A DNA stretch of 64,000 nt, from positions 1-64,000 of the forward strand of contig JAERST010000022.1 of assembly GCA_016845365.1 (NCBI GenBank), written 5' to 3'. Under the pieces are notes generated by a model that worked only from the letters and a program-made list of their open reading frames with translations, was not told the origin of the DNA and did no database searches. Position 1 is the stretch's first letter, and every line of letters starts with the position of its first letter. Positions 29,299 through 37,057 of this stretch are shown here, piece by piece. The translations under genes and the position numbers were made by a program. The DNA is from Methanobacteriota archaeon. Its GTDB lineage: Archaea; Thermoplasmatota; Poseidoniia; Poseidoniales; Thalassarchaeaceae.

Positions 29299-30993
29299 AT
29301 GAGCCGCACGAAGTCGACACTGCTTTGCATTCTCTTGGTTGGATCTCTGTTTTCTGTTGCCTCCTTCGGGGTTAGTGGTGAAAGTGGAGAGACGGTTATC
29401 GATTCGCAGGTGGAGTGGGTGGATGACCGCTTGCTCGAAGGCGATGTGCGAATCGTTTCTGGTGGTGAATTGACCATCAACGGATTGTCATTGACCGTGG
29501 CCGATGGGGTCAGTTTAATCGTTGACGAAGGAGGCGTATTGAACGTACGCAATTCAGTTATTGAATCTGAGAATCCCCCCTCAGCTTTAGCAGGATATGG
29601 TTACTGGGATGAGGGGAATCGCTCGGCTGTTTTGATTCCTGGCGCAGATTATGGAGTGGCTTTCAGTGCAACATTTTTTGCGCCTGAAGGGCATTCATTC
29701 TATGGAGGACAGGCGATAGTCGATGGAATGCAGCCTGTCGATACGAATGGCAGTGAATTCACGCTGGAGTTCAACGAGACCGTTGGCGACATCTGGGTTG
29801 GTCTCGTTGCTTATGGGCATCAAGCTGTGCGTCTGGCCTCGGTCACACTTACGCCTGAGGTTGGCTCAGAGGCGACGCACGATGCCATCGACCTTGAATC
29901 ACGAAACATGATGGCATTGGATGCCGATTCAGATTCTTGTTTATTTGACATCGATGGAGAAGCGGATATCGCTGATTCATCGATGCTCGGATGCGAGGTC
30001 GTTGTAAATGGCTCATTCACGGCTCACTCATCCTCCTTTGACCGCACTGGTCCAATCTTCGTTAACGCAGATGGAGAGATTGTACTCAGTGGAACTACTA
30101 GTTTCTCGATGAGCACAGATGACCACGATGTGCGCGCGCACGCGAAGGCAACCCTGCACTGGGGAGATGAGGTCGTTGGAAGTGGTGGCCACACGGACCG
30201 TTGGGAGCGAATTATGGGGCCACAAGTGGTGCAATTCGACGCGGTTGGAGTTTTGTTTAGAATACTTGAATTCGGCCCACTGGAGAAAACCTCGTCAACA
30301 TTTTTCAGCGATGAGAATGGTATTGGATTGATTGACGCTGGTCAGCCAAGGACCGTTGAGATTGGTTGGGCTGACGGCGGAGTTTGGACCGAGTCGGCAA
30401 GAATCGAGATCATCGAATATCGTACTGGATGGAATATGGACGGAGACCTCGAAGATTACGGTGGAGACATCGTTCCTTTGACTTGGGACGAGGTCATTCG
30501 AATCGATGATGGTACACCGTTCATCGATTTCGTATCTGTCGAGTTCAGTCAACCCACTGATTCCGTGTCTCGCAGCAGTGGTGGAGTTGGTCTCATCGCA
30601 ACGATTGCCAATCGTGGCACTGCGCCCGCAGTAGTCTACTTCGATTGCGATGTGACTGAGACAGGTTTAGCCGCCCAAATGACGAGTTATCCGGGCGGAT
30701 TAATCGAGGCTGGCGAAGAGGTTGGAATTCAATTTTCGTGGATGAATAGCAATGAGGACCTCGCCAGCCTAACCTGTGAGGTTCTAACTCCGAGCCAACT
30801 CGTCGAGGATGATGCATTCGGCGGCGGCTCAGCATCGACGGCTCAGATCACTTGGTACGATTCCGAGGAGGAAGAAGGTTCCATCATCCCAATCGTAGCA
30901 GCCATTTTCTTCGCATTGGTCGTAATGGCTGGATTCATCCTTCGCATGACCAAGGACAGAAAACTCGACGATGACGAGGATATGTTGTTCTGA
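29299..30993 (+). CDS. Secreted, C-terminally TM-anchored surface protein
   Basis: Signal peptide MSRTKSTLLCILLVGSLFSVASFGVSGE; C-terminal TM IIPIVAAIFFALVVMAGFIL followed by KDRKLDDDEDMLF. Confidence 0.75.
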   Translation: MSRTKSTLLCILLVGSLFSVASFGVSGESGETVIDSQVEWVDDRLLEGDVRIVSGGELTINGLSLTVADGVSLIVDEGGVLNVRNSVIESENPPSALAGYGYWDEGNRSAVLIPGADYGVAFSATFFAPEGHSFYGGQAIVDGMQPVDTNGSEFTLEFNETVGDIWVGLVAYGHQAVRLASVTLTPEVGSEATHDAIDLESRNMMALDADSDSCLFDIDGEADIADSSMLGCEVVVNGSFTAHSSSFDRTGPIFVNADGEIVLSGTTSFSMSTDDHDVRAHAKATLHWGDEVVGSGGHTDRWERIMGPQVVQFDAVGVLFRILEFGPLEKTSSTFFSDENGIGLIDAGQPRTVEIGWADGGVWTESARIEIIEYRTGWNMDGDLEDYGGDIVPLTWDEVIRIDDGTPFIDFVSVEFSQPTDSVSRSSGGVGLIATIANRGTAPAVVYFDCDVTETGLAAQMTSYPGGLIEAGEEVGIQFSWMNSNEDLASLTCEVLTPSQLVEDDAFGGGSASTAQITWYDSEEEEGSIIPIVAAIFFALVVMAGFILRMTKDRKLDDDEDMLF

Positions 30994-32205
30994 TCAACAG
31001 GAATCTGTCTCAGTCCAAGACTCCGAACTGGTCTCGCCGTCACCGTCTTCTGACAATTCGTAGTAAGTTGTCGAGACATGTGCTGTGCGGTCTCCCCAAG
31101 GTGGGCTCTGAGTCACAGAAACCGTGAATTCGTAACAACCGAGGTCGTTTTCTGACCAATCGTCGCGTGGAATGTAAAGCATGTTAATCGAGAGATCCTC
31201 AACTGATCCTTCCAAGATAATCTCCGATCCAAAATCGCCGTAGACTCCGACGCCTCCACCGTAAGTTCCTGAGTCAGAATCCCAGGAGACATCGCCATTA
31301 TTCACGGTCACTGTTGGATATTCAATCGCACTTACCCCATCCTTGGAGAGAGTCGCAGTCAACTCGAAATCAGCGTGTGGAAGGGGAGCGGGAGGCGGCG
31401 TTGGGTCATCTGCAGTAGGCAACCTGGGCAATCCCACCCAGGCCTTCAGACCAACACCGATGACACAATTGTCTTGGTTAACCTCGCAATCTCCTCCAGA
31501 TCCCATAACTGGAAGAGCGACGTTTGTCACTTCCTCTACAGTTCTCTTGAGGAAATCTGCACTTAGAGTGATGGAATCGCTAGAATCTCCGTAGTTGACG
31601 CTTGCAACATAATTTGCATCTTCGTCTGCATTTCCTGCGTAAAAGTCAGCGATTGTTAACGATAGTATTCCGTACTCTCCGTACCCATCTTCTCGGTTGA
31701 TCGAGAAGGCTATCGAAGATGACCAAACCTCGTCTCCATCATAGGAAATACTCACGTCAGCATCGCCCGATGCGCCTCCAAATAGGCCACCGGATTCACG
31801 GATTGTGAGCGAAATCATAGTCGCATCGTCAGACAACTGACTGTCCGTGATGGTGATTGAACTGGATGAGAGGCTCATTGCAGCGAATGGCGATGCGAGG
31901 AGAAGGAGGATTACTACCGTGACGACCTCGGTGTGCTTTCGCCCAAGACCATTCCAAAGGAACCACCAAGCAGCCCCACCCATGCCGATTGGGAGGATGA
32001 TTGCAAATGCAAAGTCGCTCTGAATGGAAGGGGAGGAGAAAATCCACATCGATACTGCAGACAGAATCGTTAGCCCCAGGCCAATTTTGAGGTTCTGATT
32101 GAATCGAGATTCGGACTTTGATGGTGCTGCGACTGCTTCGGCCACCAATTCTGTGTCTCCTGATTGTTGTTTCATCGCCTTTGCTAACAACCCGCCATCG
32201 CTCAT
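30994..32205 (-). CDS. Membrane protein with extracellular domain, unknown function
   Basis: Likely start MSDGGLLAKAMKQQSGD; TM helices LTILSAVSMWIF and FAFAIILPIGMGGAAWWFLW; ORF extends to 32295 but the hairpin at 32258-32276 lies in that segment. Confidence 0.65.
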   Translation of the reverse strand: MSDGGLLAKAMKQQSGDTELVAEAVAAPSKSESRFNQNLKIGLGLTILSAVSMWIFSSPSIQSDFAFAIILPIGMGGAAWWFLWNGLGRKHTEVVTVVILLLLASPFAAMSLSSSSITITDSQLSDDATMISLTIRESGGLFGGASGDADVSISYDGDEVWSSSIAFSINREDGYGEYGILSLTIADFYAGNADEDANYVASVNYGDSSDSITLSADFLKRTVEEVTNVALPVMGSGGDCEVNQDNCVIGVGLKAWVGLPRLPTADDPTPPPAPLPHADFELTATLSKDGVSAIEYPTVTVNNGDVSWDSDSGTYGGGVGVYGDFGSEIILEGSVEDLSINMLYIPRDDWSENDLGCYEFTVSVTQSPPWGDRTAHVSTTYYELSEDGDGETSSESWTETDSC

Positions 32206-32257
32206 GTCACAAACCTCTGAGGTCGCCACGGCGTTACCCGCGTCGGTTATCAACCCG

Positions 32258-32276
32258 TTGCCACCGTAGGTGGCAA
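32258..32276. promoter_or_regulatory. Hairpin TTGCCACC-GTA-GGTGGCAA
   Basis: Perfect 8-bp inverted repeat with 3-nt spacer upstream of the inferred 32205 start. Confidence 0.75.
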
Positions 32277-32298
32277 AGCCTGCTGTATCAGCCAACCG

Positions 32299-33240
32299 TC
32301 AGAAAAGGCGGGCGTCTAATGGCTCAAGCTCATCATCATCTTCGCCTGAGCGTTCGATTCGTGGAGTGCGTCCAGCGAATGCTGCTGCGGCAAGAGCGGT
32401 CATCATCAGAGTTCCAATCAATTCGAAGCCCGGCAGATACACACCACGGATGTAAATCGTCATGGTTTGTATCTGGTAATTCGGAATACCTTCAGTTCTT
32501 ACCGAATATTCCGAAGTGGCCTTGAATTGAATCGAGAAATATTTGTCCGTCCAACCTTGATTCTTCGGAGTTCTCATCTGAACTCTGATCTTCTCAGGTG
32601 GAGCCATAGATTCGATTTCGACGCTCACGAGAGGAATACTCAATTGGAAGCCCTCGTCGTTGAGGTCATCGTAATTTTCGATTTGGATGTTGAATCTGTC
32701 CATCGCATTACCATCGTTATAGACATCGAAGACTAGATTGTAATCGACCTTCGGTCTCAATTGCAAGAAGGCGACTTCCGAAGCGACCCGAAGTCGGCTG
32801 AATTGACGGATGATGACCATCGCATTTGCTGCCGATGGCTCGCTTGTAACCGGCACTCCATTCGCCATCGTCACCTCTGCGCTGATGGTAACTTGGTGCT
32901 GGCCCTCAGGAGCTCTCAGTTCTGCTCGGACCATCACTTGGAAAGAGACCTCGGACCCTCCGCCAATCGAGAGTGTAGCGGGTCCGGAGAATGCGAGAAC
33001 ACCAGCTTGAATCTGGATTCGAACCTTCTCTTGGTGAACTGTTGGGTTCTCGATTCGACAGTTGATGATACCTGATCGAGTTGCTCCTGGATAGACGTCC
33101 ACAGGTTGTGGTTGGTCACACGTTAGAACGATATCCGGCACCGCACCTTGTGCTTGTACAGCAGCAACACCGGCCCATGTGCTCAGGAAGTATACTGCCA
33201 GCATCATCAGGGCTGGTCTGACCTTACGTGCAGTGCTCAT
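32299..33240 (-). CDS. Secreted/membrane-anchored Ig-like (NEW3/CARDB-like) protein
   Basis: Signal peptide MSTARKVRPALMMLAVYFLSTWAGVAAVQAQ; beta-sandwich-like region FDVYNDGNAMDRFNIQIEN; C-terminal TM FELIGTLMMTALAAAAFAG. Confidence 0.7.
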   Translation of the reverse strand: MSTARKVRPALMMLAVYFLSTWAGVAAVQAQGAVPDIVLTCDQPQPVDVYPGATRSGIINCRIENPTVHQEKVRIQIQAGVLAFSGPATLSIGGGSEVSFQVMVRAELRAPEGQHQVTISAEVTMANGVPVTSEPSAANAMVIIRQFSRLRVASEVAFLQLRPKVDYNLVFDVYNDGNAMDRFNIQIENYDDLNDEGFQLSIPLVSVEIESMAPPEKIRVQMRTPKNQGWTDKYFSIQFKATSEYSVRTEGIPNYQIQTMTIYIRGVYLPGFELIGTLMMTALAAAAFAGRTPRIERSGEDDDELEPLDARLF

Positions 33241-33410
33241 CAACGCAAGGCCGACTCCGACCGTATTTATGGGTTAGCACCGCCGGCTTCGCCGAACGGG
33301 TGAAACAAATCACTTGCGTACGGTTCTGCTACGCAGTTATTCCTGATGGGCTTGAGATGATTCACAACAGGAAAACGGGTCCATCACAGATTTCTATTGA
33401 TTTTGAGTGG

Positions 33411-33484
33411 TGGACCCGACCGGATTTGAACCGATGGCCACTCGGTTATGAGCCGAGCGCTCTAACCAACTGAGCTACGGGTCC
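33411..33484 (-). tRNA. tRNA with CAT anticodon (elongator Met or Ile2), CCA encoded at 33408-33410
   Basis: Minus strand GGACCCGTAGCTCAGTTGGTTAGAGCGCTCGGCTCATAACCGAGTGGCCATCGGTTCAAATCCGGTCGGGTCCA; acceptor GGACCCG/CGGGTCC, anticodon stem CTCGG/CCGAG, loop CTCATAA, GGTTCAAATCC T-arm. Confidence 0.97.
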
Positions 33485-33542
33485 TGTAGAGCGCTCGAAC
33501 CAATCAGCGAGATGAACCTTCTTCTCAGCACCCCAAGCCTTT

Positions 33543-33633
33543 GCAGTCCGGTGACGCAGTTGCGGTAACAGTTCCGGTAGCGATTGCGTAGAGGTTCCGG
33601 CAGCAGTCCGGTGACGCAGTCAAGTGACGCAGT
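33543..33633. repeat. Short direct repeats gcagtccggtgacgcagt, 60 bp apart, plus partial copies
   Basis: gcagtccggtgacgcagt at 33543-33560 and 33603-33620; gtgacgcagt again at 33624-33633; ttccgg spaced between. Confidence 0.8.
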
Positions 33634-33689
33634 CCCAAGGCGGTCCTCAGACAGTGAATGTTCAAGCAGGGTTCGCACTTCCCGTGGAC

Positions 33690-35249
33690 ATGGCGAAGCT
33701 CTGGGTGATGTTCTTCACATCTCTGCTGCTTGTATCGACAATGAATTTCTACGCCGTCATTCGTGAACCTGACATGATTGATATGAACGATATTCATGAA
33801 TATCCGCGTGAGACTGTAAAGGTCAAAGGCGTGCTAACGAGTTATGTCGTCGACCCCTATGGAGAACAGGCTGATCGAATAGATCTGCAAGTGCGTGAGG
33901 TCGACGGCCATTCCGCTTTGGAAGTTCGTTGGTTTGTCGACCGCGACATCGACATTCCACCGATTGGAACGATAATTACGGTCGAGGGCGAAGTCACTGA
34001 ATGGAATGGCCGAATCTGGCTTTCATCGAATGGATACGGTGCGATTCAATGCGCCGAGGAAGCCTGCGAGGGCATTGAATACACAGCGATGCAATTGGTC
34101 GAAGTGGCGATGAATCCAGAGGCTTTCTCCAATATGTCGGTCAAGGTCGATGGATACCTTTCGGAGTCACTCGAACCGGATGTCACCTACCACTCTCTGA
34201 GTTTGATGGACAACCCATCGTATGGAAACGCGGACCATCTTCTCTACATGCAGATTGAGGGCCGCGTGATGGATTGGGTTGAGGCTGGCAGCCATGTGGA
34301 AATTTCCGGCTGGCTGCAGTACGATCAGCGCTCACTGCGCTGGCGACTTCTCGTTCAAGCGACCGCGGTCGAGGTGTTGAATCAGGGTCCAACCGTCGAC
34401 CTCAGTTGGGAGCTTGAACCCTATACTCTGACTTACGAGGTCGGCAAATTAGTCCGAATTGATGGTACAGCAACCGAAGCCAATGATGGTTGGTGGCTGA
34501 CTGGAGATGCTTCAACTGACAGATTGTGTTTGCTGCCTTCACCTGCCGACCTCGAGGAAGGAATCGAAGGTGTCGACCAGACTTGGGGCGGACGCCTAGT
34601 CTGGTCGACCGACGAGGCGACGATTTGCCTCGACCGAGGTCACGACGCCTCGGCCAATAATCCAGCAGGACAATTCGGCGACGATGTAACACCAATGCTC
34701 GACATCGCCGAGAACCCATTCGCCTTCCTCGACCAAAACCACACTTTCGAAGGCTGGGTAACAGACCCAATTTCGCCTGATTACGACAAGGGCTACGTCG
34801 GCGATGGCCCAGATTACTACTCGCGCGCGACCAAACTTCGCATTCACCTAATCGGAGAGCACGCTGAATACATCGAAGCCGGACAACCGATTCGATTCAA
34901 CGCAACCGTCGTTTGGTCAGAAAGCGAAGGTCGCGTCATATTGGAAGCGCGCGCATGGACACTCGGCCAAGCCCCAGCCCCAACAACGCTGAATTGGGGC
35001 GATGGATACAATTCATGGAAATGGGATATTGGAAAATTGGTCATCCTCAATGGTGAAGCTGTAATGGATGAGGATGGAAACCAGTGGATTCAACGCTCCG
35101 GCTCTGACGAAAAGGTCTGCCTGCTCGGAGACGGGACTGAAGCAAGTCAACAAGAATCGATTGGCGAGCCAATCGACTGGACGGGACGTTTGTCTACGGC
35201 TGAGGACTCTGTGGGCAATACCATGCAATTCTGCATCGACATTCGCTGA
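33690..35249 (+). CDS. Membrane-anchored protein with tandem OB-fold-like domains
   Basis: N-terminal TM MAKLWVMFFTSLLLVSTMNF; repeated KVKGVLTSYVVDPYG...IDLQVRE...IGTIITVEGEVTEWNGRIWLSS pattern. Alternative GTG start at 33624. Confidence 0.7.
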   Translation: MAKLWVMFFTSLLLVSTMNFYAVIREPDMIDMNDIHEYPRETVKVKGVLTSYVVDPYGEQADRIDLQVREVDGHSALEVRWFVDRDIDIPPIGTIITVEGEVTEWNGRIWLSSNGYGAIQCAEEACEGIEYTAMQLVEVAMNPEAFSNMSVKVDGYLSESLEPDVTYHSLSLMDNPSYGNADHLLYMQIEGRVMDWVEAGSHVEISGWLQYDQRSLRWRLLVQATAVEVLNQGPTVDLSWELEPYTLTYEVGKLVRIDGTATEANDGWWLTGDASTDRLCLLPSPADLEEGIEGVDQTWGGRLVWSTDEATICLDRGHDASANNPAGQFGDDVTPMLDIAENPFAFLDQNHTFEGWVTDPISPDYDKGYVGDGPDYYSRATKLRIHLIGEHAEYIEAGQPIRFNATVVWSESEGRVILEARAWTLGQAPAPTTLNWGDGYNSWKWDIGKLVILNGEAVMDEDGNQWIQRSGSDEKVCLLGDGTEASQQESIGEPIDWTGRLSTAEDSVGNTMQFCIDIR

Positions 35250-35258
35250 GGTGATTCA

Positions 35259-36914
35259 ATGGACCCTTGGTTGATCGATTATGGCTGGCTCATCGGGTCA
35301 TTCATTTTCGGAATTTTCCTCGGTTGCCTAACCGGACTCATCCCTGGATTCCACGTCAACAACGTCGCCCTCATCGCTCTCTCGCTCTCGCCGGTCGCCG
35401 TGGGGGTTGGCATCCCGCTGGACGCTGTTGCTGGGATTATCGTGGCCTGCGGGACTGTGCATACTTTCCTGAATTACATTCCGAGCGCCTTGGTCGGTGC
35501 TCCTGATGATAACATGGCGCTCGCGCTTTTGCCCGGTCATCGCATGTTGATTTCCGGGCAGGCCGCGCAGGGTGTTGCGTACTCAGCGCGCGGCTCACAG
35601 ATGGGCATGCTAATGTCGATTCCACTGCTAATTGTTGCGAGGTTGCTGTTCGGCGAGAATCCTGGACTCGGATTGTACGAGGCGAGCCGAGAGCAACTGC
35701 CTTGGTTGTTGCTCTTCATCTCGATTTTCTTGATTTTGACTGAGACCACGCGACTTGCTTGGCCGGTGTGGTCTCAGAAGGCTACCAGTCGACTGAAATG
35801 GTCGTTGAAAAAACCGATTGAATTTACTATCCCGATGGGTCGTTTGAGCATTCGCAGGCGTTACGAAGCCATCGATTTCCGTTTGGGAGAGAGTTCGCGC
35901 ACGGCTGGGATTTTGGTTGCCACGGCGTATTTCCTGCTGACTGGATTCTACGGTTGGGCGGTCTTCGAATTGCCTGCTCGCTCCCCGGTGGGGATACCTT
36001 CGGCCTCCCTGCTCTTCCCGAGTTTGGCGGGGTTGTTCGGGATTGCGAACCTGATCGATATCTATGTGACTACGAGTGAGATTCCGCCTCAAGAGCCGAA
36101 TTGGGAGATGCCGGACCCGAAACCTTTGGCTATTCCGACTTTCTTGTCGGCGGTCGTCTCCTCGGTGATGGCGATTCTACCAGGGATGACCGCCGCTCAG
36201 GCGACGGTTGTTGTGATGAGCGCTCGAAATTTCTGGGGGAAATTGACCGACCCGAATTACATCCCGGCTGACTTTGAACATGGGACTCAGCCGGGCTTTG
36301 AATCGATGCCACAGGTGATGGTCTTCGAAGGCATGGAAGACTTGGCTCCCGAAGACAGAGAATTATTCCAAGAGGCGCTGGCTGAGGCGGGGGCAACACC
36401 GGACCTTGATTTGGTCAATAATAACCAACAGCGCGACCTCGAAATCATCGCTATTCTCTCCTCGGTTAACACCGCGGTCACGGTCATGGTTCTGGGCTTC
36501 CTCTACATGGTTGGAAGGCCACGTTCAGGTGCTGCTTTGGCTCTCAATATGATGTATCCAATCGATATCTGGAACGCAGTCGAGCCACCCGCTGATTTCG
36601 TTCGACTGCTCGCCATCACAGTCGCTTCCGGCTTATTCGCAGTGCCGGTGATGATCGAGGTTGGCAAGGGCATGCTGAAGATGCACGAATTAGTGCCCTT
36701 GCGCAACCTCGTAATATCAGTAAGCGTATTCATCACAATCCTAGTCTGGATTTCCACGGATTGGATCGGCGTCGGAACCCTCGTAATCGGCACGATGATC
36801 GGTCTGATGGCACCTCGAATTGGCATCCGCCGCTCGCACGGAATGGGAGTCATTCTCGTGCCGATAATGATTTACACATTCGCTCGCGAACTCGATGCAT
36901 TCGGCTTCGCGTGA
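35259..36914 (+). CDS. TctA-like / DUF112 family permease
   Basis: Polytopic; FLGCLTGLIPGFHVNNVALIALSLSP, TFLNYIPSALVGAPDDNMALALLPGHRML, ILPGMTAAQATVVVMSARNF. Confidence 0.8.
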   Translation: MDPWLIDYGWLIGSFIFGIFLGCLTGLIPGFHVNNVALIALSLSPVAVGVGIPLDAVAGIIVACGTVHTFLNYIPSALVGAPDDNMALALLPGHRMLISGQAAQGVAYSARGSQMGMLMSIPLLIVARLLFGENPGLGLYEASREQLPWLLLFISIFLILTETTRLAWPVWSQKATSRLKWSLKKPIEFTIPMGRLSIRRRYEAIDFRLGESSRTAGILVATAYFLLTGFYGWAVFELPARSPVGIPSASLLFPSLAGLFGIANLIDIYVTTSEIPPQEPNWEMPDPKPLAIPTFLSAVVSSVMAILPGMTAAQATVVVMSARNFWGKLTDPNYIPADFEHGTQPGFESMPQVMVFEGMEDLAPEDRELFQEALAEAGATPDLDLVNNNQQRDLEIIAILSSVNTAVTVMVLGFLYMVGRPRSGAALALNMMYPIDIWNAVEPPADFVRLLAITVASGLFAVPVMIEVGKGMLKMHELVPLRNLVISVSVFITILVWISTDWIGVGTLVIGTMIGLMAPRIGIRRSHGMGVILVPIMIYTFARELDAFGFA

Positions 36915-37057
36915 ACTCGGATTTCCGGCTAACTTCGGGTTGGCGAAAGTGGAGAGTATTGAGCAGATTATACCAACTTTCGATGTATAATTAGCGCCAT
37001 TTTCTCAATAGAACTGCTTATCTCACATATGCGCACGTGGGGCGAGTAGTGAGCACT

